Counted from the first letter of the stretch, positions 9,197-18,348 are shown. The stretch is 64,000 nt of DNA from Firmicutes bacterium UBA6113 (GCA_002422545.1 DIWF01000015.1:1-64000), one strand, 5' to 3'. Made by a program: numbers and translations. The notes: generated by a model from the letters alone, not told the origin.

Positions 9197-9320
9197 TCGC
9201 AGTTTCGTTCACCAATTTATCAGCTCCCTACAGTCGCATAAATAGGGCACTCATTGCGTTTGACCTACCATCCATTCTTGCTTCGCTGTCACTCACAACA
9301 ATGGGGTTAGGGCATAAAAG
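9197..9320. other. Unassigned intergenic segment, GC-richer than other spacers
   Basis: About 120 nt between livF and the convergent terminator, without an open frame of note, a promoter or a strong hairpin. Base composition differs from the AT-rich spacers elsewhere in the window, and it may be an RNA, a 3' UTR or part of a dispersed repeat. No second copy was found here. Confidence 0.3.
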
Positions 9321-9354
9321 AAACGGAGGATATCATGGATATCTTCCGTTTTTG
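9321..9354. terminator. Bidirectional terminator between livF and the ArsP_2-type gene
   Basis: AAACGGAGGATATC (9321-9334), loop ATG and GATATCTTCCGTTT followed by T. The A run on the left supplies a U-tract for the minus-strand gene as well. Confidence 0.85.
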
Positions 9355-10209
9355 CTACATGAACAATTGTATCAGTACTCCTGCAATTACGCTTGAGACG
9401 TAGATGTACAGAAGAATTTTGAAATTTTCCTTCATATTTTCATTGACTCTGAACAAAACAACAAGCCCTATTCCTGCTCCCGTTGACAGACCTGCTATTA
9501 CTGAGCCGAAACTTAGGCTGCCCTCAACGAAGAGCTGTGTAAGTATAACTGAAGCTGCACAATTGGGTATAAAACCTATTAATGCTGCCAGTGCCGGCTG
9601 TAACATGCTGTTGGTCAAAAGAAACTTGGATAGATTTTCTTCTCCAATTAATGCAATAATAATGTTCAACACCAAAGTTGTCAAAGTCATGAATATGAAT
9701 ATGTTAAATGTATGCTTTGCCGCCGGAATTAAAATGCCCTGGTTTTCACATCCGCAGTGCTCATGTGAACACATGTGGTGGAGGGCCTGTGATCTTTCAT
9801 TATTTTTGTTTTTGCTTCCTTTGGAGAATCTATTTAAAATGAAATCTGCAAACAGTCCTGCTGCCAAAGCAACAATAATCTTTACAGATATTAGTTTCAA
9901 AAGTATTCCTGCGTTATTGGGATTGGCCAACATAACAGGTATTGCTTCATCAGAAGTTGAAATAAATACTGCTATTAATGTTCCTGTTGTAATGATCTTT
10001 CCTGCAAATAAGTTTGATGCTGCTACTGAAAACCCGCACTGAGGCACCGTTCCCAGCAATGCTCCGCCAAAAACCCCGAACTTTCTAAGTCCTTTTACGA
10101 GTTTTTCCGAAGATTTGTGTTCTATATATTCGATTGCCAAATATGCTGCAAATAAAAAGGGCAATATTTTCAAAGAATCTACAATAGTGTCCTCAAGAAT
10201 TTCCCACAT
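9355..10209 (-). CDS. Putative manganese/heavy-metal transporter (ArsP_2 family)
   Basis: A 284-residue polytopic membrane protein resembling the ArsP_2 family (putative 10-TM heavy-metal or manganese exporters). Two pseudo-symmetrical halves each carry a conserved proline-cysteine motif: LLGTVPQCGFSVAA near residue 55 and LIGFIPNCAASVILTQ near residue 215. Between them lies a His/Cys-rich cytoplasmic loop, HHMCSHEHCGCENQG, a plausible metal-binding site. About eight or more hydrophobic helices are visible. The substrate is inferred. Repeat copy 1 ends 62 nt upstream of the start. No manganese riboswitch (yybP-ykoY) was recognised upstream. Confidence 0.75.
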   Translation of the reverse strand: MWEILEDTIVDSLKILPFLFAAYLAIEYIEHKSSEKLVKGLRKFGVFGGALLGTVPQCGFSVAASNLFAGKIITTGTLIAVFISTSDEAIPVMLANPNNAGILLKLISVKIIVALAAGLFADFILNRFSKGSKNKNNERSQALHHMCSHEHCGCENQGILIPAAKHTFNIFIFMTLTTLVLNIIIALIGEENLSKFLLTNSMLQPALAALIGFIPNCAASVILTQLFVEGSLSFGSVIAGLSTGAGIGLVVLFRVNENMKENFKILLYIYVSSVIAGVLIQLFM

Positions 10210-10271
10210 GCTGCCTCCTATTAGAAATATTTGTAAATTTATTATACTTTTTTATTTCTATGTTTGTCAAC

Positions 10272-10442
10272 ATATTAAAAAGTTGCTCCGCAACTCCGCT
10301 ATGGGGACCTATGTCCCCCTTCGGCGTAAAAACGCATACGCGTTTTTACGGAGCACCCCCTTTGACGGCAAGGACGTCCCGTCCTTTGCAATCCTCGTTT
10401 TTAATATGGTAGGAAAGTTCACTTTCCTACCATATTAAAAAG
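10272..10442. repeat. Structured dispersed repeat, copy 1 (full length, 171 bp)
   Basis: Begins and ends with the direct repeat ATATTAAAAAG (10272-10282 and 10432-10442). It contains hairpins GTTGC/GCAAC (10282-10294), GGGGAC/GTCCCC (10303-10318) and CGTAAAAACGC/GCGTTTTTACG (10325-10350), and a 21-bp perfect terminal hairpin (10398-10418 with 10421-10441). Copies 2 and 3 are at 31461-31549 and 60064-60229 in the same orientation. No open frame is present. It lies between hup and the ArsP_2-type gene. Confidence 0.9.
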
Positions 10443-10461
10443 CCGTATAAACGGCTTTTAG
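10437..10461 (-). terminator. Terminator of hup
   Basis: On the minus strand AAAAGCCGT, loop TTAT and ACGGCTTTTT. The U-tract coincides with the right end of repeat copy 1. Confidence 0.8.
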
Positions 10462-10488
10462 ATATGTGTAAAATTTAATTGGTCTTAA

Positions 10489-10764
10489 TTAGTTTACAGC
10501 TTCTTTCAATGATTTTCCTGCTTTAAATACTGGAGCTTTTGATGCTGGTATATCTATTGTTTCACCAGGATTTCTAGGATTTCTTCCTTGTCTTTCTTTT
10601 CTGTCTCTAACTTCAAAAGTTCCAAACCCTACTAATTGAACTTTGCCGCCTGCTACTAGTTCGTCTTTTATTGTTTCCATGAAACCATTTAATGCTTTTT
10701 CTGCATCTTTCTTAGTAAATCCAGTTTTTTCTGCAACACTAGCAATTAAATCAGCTTTATTCAT
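10489..10764 (-). CDS. hup: HU-type DNA-binding protein
   Basis: A 91-residue histone-like nucleoid protein. The N-terminus MNKADLIASVAEKTGFTKKDAEKALNG and the arm region GFGTFEVRDRKERQGRNPRNPGE, with the DNA-intercalating proline motif, are diagnostic. It binds DNA as a dimer and compacts the nucleoid. AAGGAGGGTTTTTT precedes the ATG. It follows the mazG-fusion gene by about 50 nt, and the flippase, mazG and HU order is a recurring Firmicute cluster (yabM-yabN region). Confidence 0.97.
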   Translation of the reverse strand: MNKADLIASVAEKTGFTKKDAEKALNGFMETIKDELVAGGKVQLVGFGTFEVRDRKERQGRNPRNPGETIDIPASKAPVFKAGKSLKEAVN

Positions 10765-10814
10765 AAAAAACCCTCCTTAAATAAAAATGTAGTTTGTTTT
10801 TTTTATCTAAATTC

Positions 10815-12248
10815 CTATTGGAACTTTGATTTTTCCCACAGCTCATCCATTTCTGTCAGAGTCATATGCTTTAAGTCTTTAGTTGAATTTTTCTCAATAT
10901 ACTCAAATCTGTCGATAAATTTGTTAATTGTCCTGTTCAATGCAACGTCAGGATTAATTTTCAAAAATCTTGCCATATTCACTAGTGCAAACAACAAATC
11001 ACCAAATTCTGCTTCCATTTTGTCCGCGTCATTTTTGTCATATTCTTCAATGAATTCCAGAAGCTCTTCCCTAATCTTAAGAATGGCTCCTTCAACATCA
11101 GGCCAGTCAAAACCAACTTCTGCAGCACGCTTTTGAATCTTGTAGCTCCTGCTTAAAGGTGATAATGCCTTCGGTACATTCTTTAGATTATCAGTATAAG
11201 TATTAAGATTTTTTTCTTTTTGCTTTGAAGATTCCCAACTTTGAAGCGCCTCATCAGCGTTGTTGGCCTTTACATCTCCGAAAACGTGCGGATGTCTCGA
11301 ATACATTTTTTTGCAAACATTTGTAAGGACATCGTTTATGTTGAAATATCCTTCCTCGCTGCCAAGCTCTGCGTGGAAAACCACTTGGAAAAGCAAATCA
11401 CCGAGTTCTTCCACAAGGTTATCAATGTCATCGTTGTCAATTGCATCGACAACTTCATATGCTTCTTCTATAACATGCTGCCTGATGGAATTATGTGTCT
11501 GTTTCTTATCCCACGGACATCCGTCAGGGCCTCTTAAGACTTTGACAATCCTGCAAAGATTATTTACATTATACACTGTATTTTTTGAAATTTCAATAGG
11601 CAGAATGCAAATATATGTTGAAAATCCGTATTTTTTTTCTTGATCCAGCAAAAATAGGGGTATTTTTTTAACATTTTCTTCCAAAACATCGATTATGAGC
11701 ACCCCAGAAGTGTCAGGATATATTTCCATAAGTTTCAATTTAAGCTCAGAAGCAATTTCTTCATCGTAGACCTGAGTTACAATGTTGAAAGAATTTATGT
11801 CAAAAGAGAACTCGTCTGCCTCAAGACAATCCAAGACAGCAATGCTCTTATAGTCCGAATGGCCGGATAACTTAATGCATTTGTCAAGAAAACTCATTCC
11901 ATCAATTATTATTATATTTATTTCGTTTTTATATTCATCAATTAATTTTTTTGTCACTATATCGCCGTAATATGGACTTCCTGCAGTGCAGTAGTTTATT
12001 TTGCCGTGCTCTTTAGCAAGTTCTACCACACTTTGTGTTATTTTTTCATAAACAACATCAAAGGATTCATATTTTTCAAAATAGTCGTCAAAGCTTTTTA
12101 TGTCAATTCCTTTTCTAAGCTCCTTAACGATGGAGTGCCTGTCTGTGCGTGCAAAGGTGGGAATATTTTCTCTCAATGCATTGTATGCCTTCACAGTGAG
12201 ATCTTCAGCTGTTCCTGCTCCCAATCCTATTATTTGAACTGTATTCAT
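10815..12248 (-). CDS. mazG: Tetrapyrrole-methylase-like / MazG nucleotide pyrophosphohydrolase fusion (YabN type)
   Basis: A 477-residue two-domain protein. Residues 1 to about 215 resemble SAM-dependent tetrapyrrole methylases (VQIIGLGAGTAEDLTVKAYNAL start, CTAGSPYYGD motif). Residues from about 230 form two MazG repeats: LRGPDGCPWDKKQTHNSI then EEAYEVVDAID and EELGDLLFQVVFHAELG with the EExxE/ExxD metal ligands, and later FDWPDVEGAILKI, EELLEFIEEY and EFGDLLFALVN. MazG hydrolyses NTPs, a housecleaning role; the methylase-like part has no settled function. It starts one base before the stop of the flippase gene upstream. Confidence 0.93.
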   Translation of the reverse strand: MNTVQIIGLGAGTAEDLTVKAYNALRENIPTFARTDRHSIVKELRKGIDIKSFDDYFEKYESFDVVYEKITQSVVELAKEHGKINYCTAGSPYYGDIVTKKLIDEYKNEINIIIIDGMSFLDKCIKLSGHSDYKSIAVLDCLEADEFSFDINSFNIVTQVYDEEIASELKLKLMEIYPDTSGVLIIDVLEENVKKIPLFLLDQEKKYGFSTYICILPIEISKNTVYNVNNLCRIVKVLRGPDGCPWDKKQTHNSIRQHVIEEAYEVVDAIDNDDIDNLVEELGDLLFQVVFHAELGSEEGYFNINDVLTNVCKKMYSRHPHVFGDVKANNADEALQSWESSKQKEKNLNTYTDNLKNVPKALSPLSRSYKIQKRAAEVGFDWPDVEGAILKIREELLEFIEEYDKNDADKMEAEFGDLLFALVNMARFLKINPDVALNRTINKFIDRFEYIEKNSTKDLKHMTLTEMDELWEKSKFQ

Positions 12249-12249
12249 T

Positions 12250-13845
12250 TTATTTCCTCACAAATCTCCTTAGTTTTTCCCCTTTTGGTATTAATTCCAA
12301 ATCTTCTTTTGTTATTGCTCCTGTAAGGAATAAGAACACCACATATACTACAACTGCTGCTCCTATTGACCCTAATGTTGCAAGGTTCTGGCTTCCTAGG
12401 ACTGATTTTAAAACTCTGAATGATAATCCCACAGCTGCTGCCATGGCTGCTGCTGAAAGAAGCGGCCTTGCAGAAACTTTTATTAAACTTATCTTTATTT
12501 TTGTGCTTCTGTTTATGTCCCACCAGTTAAGCAGTGCTACAACCAGGTATGATATGGTTGTGCTTATGGCCGCTCCTCTTATGTTAATTGACGGCATTCC
12601 AATGAGTATGTAGGAAAATATAACTTTTACAACCAATCCTACAGCCAGGTTCTTCACAGGATGGAACTGTTTGTTCACAGACTGCAGAATTGCCGTAAAC
12701 GACTGAACCAATGTGAGGAATATTACGCTTATTGCCATTATTTCAAGAAGAGCACCTGAACTTGCATGCTTTGCAGGTCCTATTGATGGATACAACAATG
12801 CTATTATTGGCTCCGCAAGCATGAAAAGACCAATGCCGCAAGGAAGACCTATTATCATGGATATTTTTACGCCGGCGTTTGCAGTGTCGTTCAGTTTGTC
12901 ATATTGTTTTCTTGTGAATGTTTCAGTTATAACAGGTACAAGACTCATTGCAACTGCAGTTGAGAAAACCTGCGGAAAGTTGATAAGCGTCTGTGCTGTT
13001 CCGCTTAACTCGCCGTACATGTCAACAATCTCTAAGCTTGTGTACCCGATTGCACTAAGTCTGTTTGATACTATGTATGAATCTATCATTCCCATCAGTG
13101 GAGCTATGGATGCACCTATGGTAATTGGAACTGCTATGTACAAAAGACCCTTTACCACATTCCATACAGGCTCTTGTTTGTTGTGAGATGAAAGACTGAT
13201 TTCTTCCTTTATGCTTTTTCTGTTAAGGAAAAACATGACATAAATCAATATCAATGCTGCCAGTCCGCCTGCAGATGCTCCGAATGTGGCTCCAGCTGCT
13301 GCTTCCTCAAGTCCTCTGCCCACAAGGGTGTAAGCAAGGTACAGACCTACACAAACCCTGAAAACCTGTTCAATTATCTGTGACAGAGCTATAGGCATCA
13401 TGTTTTGTGATCCCTGGAAAAATCCCCTGTAAGCCGACAATAGAGGCACGGCAAACAACGCAGGAACCAGAGCTATCATCGAATAGTATGAACCCGGAAA
13501 TCCCAGGAACGTTACAAGGCTTCTTGCAAACACAAGAACAACTACCGATGAAACAAGTCCTATTAAAAAGAGTCCCCATCTTGATACCTTGTATACCTGG
13601 TAAGCTCCTTCATAATTCTGAAGAGCTCTTTTTTCTGAAACCATTTTTGCTATTGCTGTTGGAAAACCTGATAAAGACACAACCAGCAGCAGGTTATAAA
13701 TGTTGTAGGCAGGCTGGTAATAGCCTATTCCTTCCGTTCCTATTAAATTAGTGAGGGGAATTCTGTACACAGCTCCCAAAATTTTTACCAACAGCCCTGC
13801 AACACTAAGTATTGCAGCGCCCTTAACAAAATTTTCTTTAGACAT
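12250..13845 (-). CDS. MATE-like polysaccharide flippase (SpoVB/YabM/YtgP family)
   Basis: A 531-residue integral membrane protein of the MVF/polysaccharide-transporter superfamily, with about 14 hydrophobic helices. The N-terminus FVKGAAILSVAGLLVKILGAVYRIPLTNLIGTEGIGYYQPAYNIY is highly typical. These proteins move lipid-linked wall or polysaccharide precursors across the membrane; SpoVB is used in cortex synthesis and YtgP/MurJ in vegetative cells. Linkage to mazG matches YabM. I chose the ATG at 13845 (MSKENFVKG) with RBS AAAGGAA 5 nt upstream, not the longer frame to 13896. Confidence 0.88.
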   Translation of the reverse strand: MSKENFVKGAAILSVAGLLVKILGAVYRIPLTNLIGTEGIGYYQPAYNIYNLLLVVSLSGFPTAIAKMVSEKRALQNYEGAYQVYKVSRWGLFLIGLVSSVVVLVFARSLVTFLGFPGSYYSMIALVPALFAVPLLSAYRGFFQGSQNMMPIALSQIIEQVFRVCVGLYLAYTLVGRGLEEAAAGATFGASAGGLAALILIYVMFFLNRKSIKEEISLSSHNKQEPVWNVVKGLLYIAVPITIGASIAPLMGMIDSYIVSNRLSAIGYTSLEIVDMYGELSGTAQTLINFPQVFSTAVAMSLVPVITETFTRKQYDKLNDTANAGVKISMIIGLPCGIGLFMLAEPIIALLYPSIGPAKHASSGALLEIMAISVIFLTLVQSFTAILQSVNKQFHPVKNLAVGLVVKVIFSYILIGMPSINIRGAAISTTISYLVVALLNWWDINRSTKIKISLIKVSARPLLSAAAMAAAVGLSFRVLKSVLGSQNLATLGSIGAAVVVYVVFLFLTGAITKEDLELIPKGEKLRRFVRK

Positions 13846-14009
13846 AACAATTCCTTTCCTGCAAATATATTTATACTTTAATATATTATTGCACACAAAT
13901 GTTTATTTTTCCTAAATTTTATATTATTTTAATCTTTTGCTGAAATTTAGTTTACCACAGTTTTATTGCCTTTTAAAGAGAAATTTGTTGAATCCATCAT
14001 TTTATAGGA

Positions 14010-14053
14010 TTGACATTAATTTTGTTTTTTATATCATTAGTTTGTGATATAAT
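14010..14053 (+). promoter_or_regulatory. Promoter region of recD2-comF
   Basis: TTGACA at 14010-14015 with TATCAT 16 nt downstream, and an overlapping extended -10 TGATATAAT (TATAAT at 14048-14053) about 18 nt before the RBS. Either or both may be used. Confidence 0.5.
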
Positions 14054-14083
14054 TTTGTAAGGTTAAACATAAAGGAGCAATTG

Positions 14084-16330
14084 ATGGAAACACTGAAGGG
14101 TACAATCATTGAAACAATTTTTCGCAATAATGAAAACGGCTACACTGTTGCCTTAATGGAGGCTGACAATGACGTTATTACGGTAACGGGGGTTTTTACT
14201 GCCGATGTTACAAGCGAAACCATAGAGGTTTACGGCAAAAAGGTGAAGCACCCCAAGTACGGCGATCAGTTTCAGGTGGACATGTACAACACTGTTCTTC
14301 CATCAAGTCTTGTCCAAATAGAAAATTACCTATCTTCCGGACTCATTAAAGGAATAGGAAAATATACAGCAAAAAAAATTGTTGAAGTCTTCAAGGAAGA
14401 CACATTCGGCATAATTCAAAAAAATCCCGAGAGGCTCATAGAAGTTGAAGGGATTGGCGAAAAAAAAGCCGAGATGATAGCAAAAAGCTTTGCAGAACAA
14501 TCAGACATAAAGGAAATCATGATATTCCTGCAGAGCCATGACATCAGCACAAGCTACAGCGTCAAAATTTACAAGGAATACGGCAAAAACACAATAAACA
14601 AAATTGCTGAAAATCCATACAGACTCACTGAAGATATTTATGGCATTGGATTTAAGCTTGCAGACAAAATTGCAGCATCCCTGGGAGTTGAAAAAACGTC
14701 TCCCTACAGAATATCATCAGGGGTTAAATATGTGCTGAAGGATTTCGCTTCAAGAGGAAATACATATGTTCCATACGACATTCTTTTAAACAGCGTCTTA
14801 GCGCTTCTTGAAACCAATGGTGAAGGCATTGAGGATGAAATAAGGAACATGGCTTTTAATGGCGGCATACACATTGAAAAAATTTACGACGAACAGGTTG
14901 TTTATTATGTTCCTTACCACACTGCAGAGGTAAATGTGTGCAGAGACCTCATAAACCTTGCACGCACGAATTTTGGCATGTCTGAGGAAGACATACTTCC
15001 TTTCCTTACTGAAGCACAGGAAGAATCTTCAATTGTTCTTACGGACATGCAAAAGGAAGCAACAGTTCAGTCAATTTTAAACGGAGTAACTGTAATTACA
15101 GGAGGTCCGGGAACAGGAAAGACAACTATAATACTTTCAATACTCAGGATTTTCGAAAAAATGGGAAAGAAGGTATTTCTTTGCGCCCCAACAGGCAGAG
15201 CAGCCAAAAGGATAACCGAATCCTCAGGAAGAGAAGCCCGTACAATTCACCGCATGCTTGAGTATGCTTACGGCAAAGATGACAGCAACCTTTCATTCAA
15301 TAAAAATGAAGAATCACCTTTGGAATGCGATGCAGTCATTGTAGATGAGGTATCCATGGTTGACATATTACTCATGAACAACCTCCTAAGAGCCATAAAA
15401 CGAGGAACAAGGCTTATACTGGTTGGAGACGTTGATCAGCTTCCATCAGTGGGAGCAGGAAATGTGCTTTCAGACATCATCATTTCAAGCACCATAAAAA
15501 CCATCCGCCTGGACACAATATTCAGGCAATCGGCAGGAAGCATGATTGTACAAAATGCCCATCTCATAAACAAAGGGGCAATGCCTTTGTACAACAAGAA
15601 AGACTGCGACTTTTTCTTCATGAGGGAAGGACGCAGTGACGACTTGACAGATCTAATTGTTGATCTTTATGAAAGCCGCCTTCCGTTGAAGTATGGCTTC
15701 AACCCATTAAAGGACATACAGGTTCTCTCCCCCATGAAAAAGGGAGATGCAGGTGTGATTGAACTAAACAAGAAACTTCAGGCTGCAGTTAATCCTCCTT
15801 CGAAAATAAAAAAAGAAAAAGTGTACGGCAAGTACACATTCCGGGTGGGCGACAAGGTGATGCAGATAAAAAATAACTATCAAGCTGAATGGAAAATACA
15901 CCACAGGGAAGGAACTACCTTAACCGGCGAAGGCATTTACAACGGAGACATCGGATATGTTATTTTCATAGATGAAACAGAACAGCAGCTGTTCGTACAG
16001 TTTGAAGAAGAAAAAGAAGTTGCATACCCATTTAACCAGCTTGATGAACTCATACTTGCATATGCCACCACTGTTCACAAAAGCCAGGGAAGTGAATTTC
16101 CTGTTATAATAATGCCAATTGTGTGGGGACCACCCATGCTTCTTACAAGAAACTTGTTCTACACTGCCATAACAAGGGCAAAAAAACTTGTTGTTCTTGT
16201 GGGAATTGAAAAGTATATGCGCGACATGGTGAACAACAACAAAATCGACAAGCGCTACTCTGCTCTTGATTATAGGCTGCGCTCGGCAGTTGAAACCTAT
16301 GCCATGCTGTCTGAGGGATTTATGGAGTAA
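14084..16330 (+). CDS. recD2: ATP-dependent RecD2-type DNA helicase
   Basis: A 748-residue superfamily 1B 5'-3' helicase of the RecD2/YrrC type, found in bacteria without a RecBCD partner. It has an N-terminal OB-like region, helix-hairpin-helix motifs (GIGKYTAKKIVEVF, VEGIGEKKAEMIAKS), Walker A GGPGTGKTT (about residue 345), VDEVSMVDI, LVGDVDQLPSVGAGNVL and the C-terminal UvrD-like motif YATTVHKSQGSEFPVI with ITRAKKLVVLVG. It unwinds DNA in repair. ATG 14084 is preferred over the TTG three bases earlier because AAAGGAG then has 6-nt spacing. comF follows after 2 nt. Confidence 0.94.
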   Translation: METLKGTIIETIFRNNENGYTVALMEADNDVITVTGVFTADVTSETIEVYGKKVKHPKYGDQFQVDMYNTVLPSSLVQIENYLSSGLIKGIGKYTAKKIVEVFKEDTFGIIQKNPERLIEVEGIGEKKAEMIAKSFAEQSDIKEIMIFLQSHDISTSYSVKIYKEYGKNTINKIAENPYRLTEDIYGIGFKLADKIAASLGVEKTSPYRISSGVKYVLKDFASRGNTYVPYDILLNSVLALLETNGEGIEDEIRNMAFNGGIHIEKIYDEQVVYYVPYHTAEVNVCRDLINLARTNFGMSEEDILPFLTEAQEESSIVLTDMQKEATVQSILNGVTVITGGPGTGKTTIILSILRIFEKMGKKVFLCAPTGRAAKRITESSGREARTIHRMLEYAYGKDDSNLSFNKNEESPLECDAVIVDEVSMVDILLMNNLLRAIKRGTRLILVGDVDQLPSVGAGNVLSDIIISSTIKTIRLDTIFRQSAGSMIVQNAHLINKGAMPLYNKKDCDFFFMREGRSDDLTDLIVDLYESRLPLKYGFNPLKDIQVLSPMKKGDAGVIELNKKLQAAVNPPSKIKKEKVYGKYTFRVGDKVMQIKNNYQAEWKIHHREGTTLTGEGIYNGDIGYVIFIDETEQQLFVQFEEEKEVAYPFNQLDELILAYATTVHKSQGSEFPVIIMPIVWGPPMLLTRNLFYTAITRAKKLVVLVGIEKYMRDMVNNNKIDKRYSALDYRLRSAVETYAMLSEGFME

Positions 16331-16332
16331 TT

Positions 16333-17052
16333 ATGAAAGATTATGTTGAATCGTTTCTGGAACTTTTGTATCCTGAAAAAAACACATGTTTCTTCTGCGA
16401 GAGTCATGATGAAGCAATAAATGACAGATACATCTGCCCAGACTGCGCAAAAACAATCAAAAAAATTGTTCCACCCATATGCATAAAGTGTTCAAAGCCC
16501 ATTGACTTAAACGCTCCTGAAGAACTTTGCTCTGACTGCAGGAAACATGATCACAGCTTTGAGATGTCAAGGTCTGTCTTTGTCTATGATGGCACTGTAA
16601 AAAAGGGAATATATTTGTTCAAGTATTACAACAAACCATATTTCTACAGGTTTTTTGGAATGTGCCTTGTTGAATTCATGAAGGATACAAACTACTGTGG
16701 ATTTGGACTTGTTGTTCCTGTCCCCCTTCACCATTCGAAACTGAGGAAAAGAGGATACAACCAGTCGGATCTTCTGGCCAGGTATATTTCAAATAACACA
16801 GACATACCTTATGGGGATGTATTAAAAAGAATAAAGAAAACACCTAAGCAAAGTCAGATGACAAAGGAAGAGCGCAGGAAAAACCTTAAGGACGCATTTG
16901 ATGTCAAGAAGAGCAAGACCAAATCATTAACGGGAAAGGCGGTCCTTCTAGTGGATGACGTGTACACAACAGGCTCCACAGCCGACGAATGTTCCAAAAC
17001 GCTCATAAAATATGGCGCATCCAAAGTATACGTGATTACAATAGCAAGATAA
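16333..17052 (+). CDS. comF: ComF family phosphoribosyltransferase-like protein
   Basis: A 239-residue protein. The N-terminal part has zinc-ribbon cysteine pairs (CFFC, CPDC, CIKC, CSDC). The C-terminal type I PRTase fold carries the PRPP-binding motif VLLVDDVYTTGST, and VPVPLHHSKLRKRGYNQSDLLA is the family core. In naturally competent bacteria ComF is needed for DNA uptake into the cytoplasm; in non-competent clostridia its role is unclear. It is coupled tightly to recD2, so both may serve single-stranded DNA handling (inference). Confidence 0.92.
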   Translation: MKDYVESFLELLYPEKNTCFFCESHDEAINDRYICPDCAKTIKKIVPPICIKCSKPIDLNAPEELCSDCRKHDHSFEMSRSVFVYDGTVKKGIYLFKYYNKPYFYRFFGMCLVEFMKDTNYCGFGLVVPVPLHHSKLRKRGYNQSDLLARYISNNTDIPYGDVLKRIKKTPKQSQMTKEERRKNLKDAFDVKKSKTKSLTGKAVLLVDDVYTTGSTADECSKTLIKYGASKVYVITIAR

Positions 17053-17056
17053 ACAA

Positions 17057-17080
17057 AAAATCAGGCGCAAGCCTGATTTT
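17057..17080. terminator. Bidirectional terminator between comF and the cyclo-ligase gene
   Basis: AAAATCAGGC, loop GCAA and GCCTGATTTT form a 10-bp stem with T runs in both directions. Confidence 0.85.
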
Positions 17081-17084
17081 ACAT

Positions 17085-17105
17085 TTAATTCTTAACTCTT
17101 AACTT
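17085..17105. repeat. Heptamer tandem repeat (TTAAYTY x3)
   Basis: TTAATTC, TTAACTC, TTAACTT. The same unit as at 100-134, here overlapping the stop codon of the following minus-strand gene. Confidence 0.65.
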
Positions 17106-17671
17106 TTGTAAATGTTTTTTTCCGTAATTATCATGTCCATCTTTACATCGTGCTCTTCTGATGGAACCTCTTCCAGAACCTGAAAATCATATGCTACGGC
17201 AACTGCCTTGGCACCATCCTTCAAGCTGCCAAGTATGCGGTCATAGTATCCCTTTCCAAAACCAATGCGGTTAAGATTTTTGTCAAAAACCACTCCGGGA
17301 ACAACCACCAGATCAAACTCGTCTGCCTTTACCGGAACAATTCTATCCGGAGCAGGCTCATAATAACCAAACTTGCTTTTAACCAGATCTTGTTCAATGC
17401 TTTTAAGCTCTGATGGGATAATTACTGTATTAACAGTGTCCGTGTAAGGAATCACTACCTTCTTCCTTTCCAAAAGCATTTTTATAATAAGAAGCATTGT
17501 TTCCACTTCATTATTAAAATTCATGTACACAAATACAGACTGGGCTTTTTTGTATATGTCCATATCTGTGAGCTTTTCCATAATCACAGCGCTTTTTTCG
17601 GAAGAATCTTTCTTTTCCATGTTGTTTCTGATATTCAGTATTTTCTTTCTCAAATCGCTTTTATTTTCCAT
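17099..17671 (-). CDS. 5-formyltetrahydrofolate cyclo-ligase
   Basis: A 190-residue enzyme that uses ATP to convert 5-formyl-THF to 5,10-methenyl-THF, recycling a storage folate made as a by-product of GlyA. The N-terminal basic stretch SDLRKKILNIRNNM and the C-terminal motif VVVPGVVFDKNLNRIGFGKGYYDRIL (nucleotide-binding GFGKGYYDR) are diagnostic. Length is typical. The start is 7 nt from the neighbouring protease stop, so the two are probably cotranscribed. Confidence 0.93.
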   Translation of the reverse strand: MENKSDLRKKILNIRNNMEKKDSSEKSAVIMEKLTDMDIYKKAQSVFVYMNFNNEVETMLLIIKMLLERKKVVIPYTDTVNTVIIPSELKSIEQDLVKSKFGYYEPAPDRIVPVKADEFDLVVVPGVVFDKNLNRIGFGKGYYDRILGSLKDGAKAVAVAYDFQVLEEVPSEEHDVKMDMIITEKNIYKS

Positions 17672-17678
17672 GGCTCTC

Positions 17679-18296
17679 CTAAAAAATCAATGTTATCAAC
17701 ATATTGTAGACAAAATTAATTCCCGGGCTTATGATCAGGCTCACACCGTTAAAAACAATCAAAAGAAGCATTGCAAATCTCAGGTGGTCGTAATATTTGT
17801 AATAGAAATTCCATACCTTTGCTCCACCGATGCTTCCCAAAATGTGGTGGCCGTCAAGAGGTGGTATTGGAATCAAGTTGAACATCATGAGAACAAGATT
17901 TATAACAACCGTGTTCTGCAGCACTTCCCAGATTATTTGTCCAAGCTGGTTGTAAGGCAGATAGTTGTCTGCAAGCTTAAGAAAAAACACAAACAGTGCT
18001 GCTGTCAGCAGGTTTGCCAGAGGTCCTGCTATGGACACAATGGCATCATCTCTTCTGGGATTTTTAAAATTTCTTGAATTAATCATAACAGGCTTGGCCC
18101 ATCCGAATCCAAAAAGCAAAAGACATAAAAAACCCATGGGGTCAATATGATGTATTGGATTTAAGGTGAGTCTTCCCTGAAGTCTAGGGGTATCATCCCC
18201 CATTTTTACCGCAGCATAGCCATGGGAAAATTCATGAATTGAAATTCCAAGCAAAATCCCAGGCAATACCAATAATTTATTTATTAAATAGCTCAT
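17679..18296 (-). CDS. Site-2 protease family (M50) membrane metalloprotease
   Basis: A 205-residue intramembrane metalloprotease with the zinc motif GISIHEFSHGYAAVKMGD (HEFSH) near residue 20 and the third ligand in NLIPIPPLDGHHIL near residue 145. About five membrane segments are visible. It belongs to the minimal YwhC-like M50 group without PDZ or CBS domains; substrates are generally unknown. RBS AGGAGGAAC precedes the ATG. Confidence 0.9.
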   Translation of the reverse strand: MSYLINKLLVLPGILLGISIHEFSHGYAAVKMGDDTPRLQGRLTLNPIHHIDPMGFLCLLLFGFGWAKPVMINSRNFKNPRRDDAIVSIAGPLANLLTAALFVFFLKLADNYLPYNQLGQIIWEVLQNTVVINLVLMMFNLIPIPPLDGHHILGSIGGAKVWNFYYKYYDHLRFAMLLLIVFNGVSLIISPGINFVYNMLITLIF

Positions 18297-18348
18297 AGTT
18301 CCTCCTTGTATTATAATAATACAAGATTTAACTTAAATATATCTGAAA

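Noticed and set aside
9404..10042. 212-residue frame on the plus strand
   Set aside because: It lies fully opposite the ArsP_2-type membrane gene, has no family pattern and no RBS; it mirrors the hydrophobic codons of the real gene.
9355..10270. Manganese riboswitch (yybP-ykoY) ahead of the ArsP_2-type gene
   Set aside because: The leader is only about 60 nt to the repeat and lacks the conserved loops of that class.
10272..10442. CRISPR array or group II intron relic for the repeat family
   Set aside because: Copies are far apart with no spacers, and no domain V or reverse transcriptase is visible.
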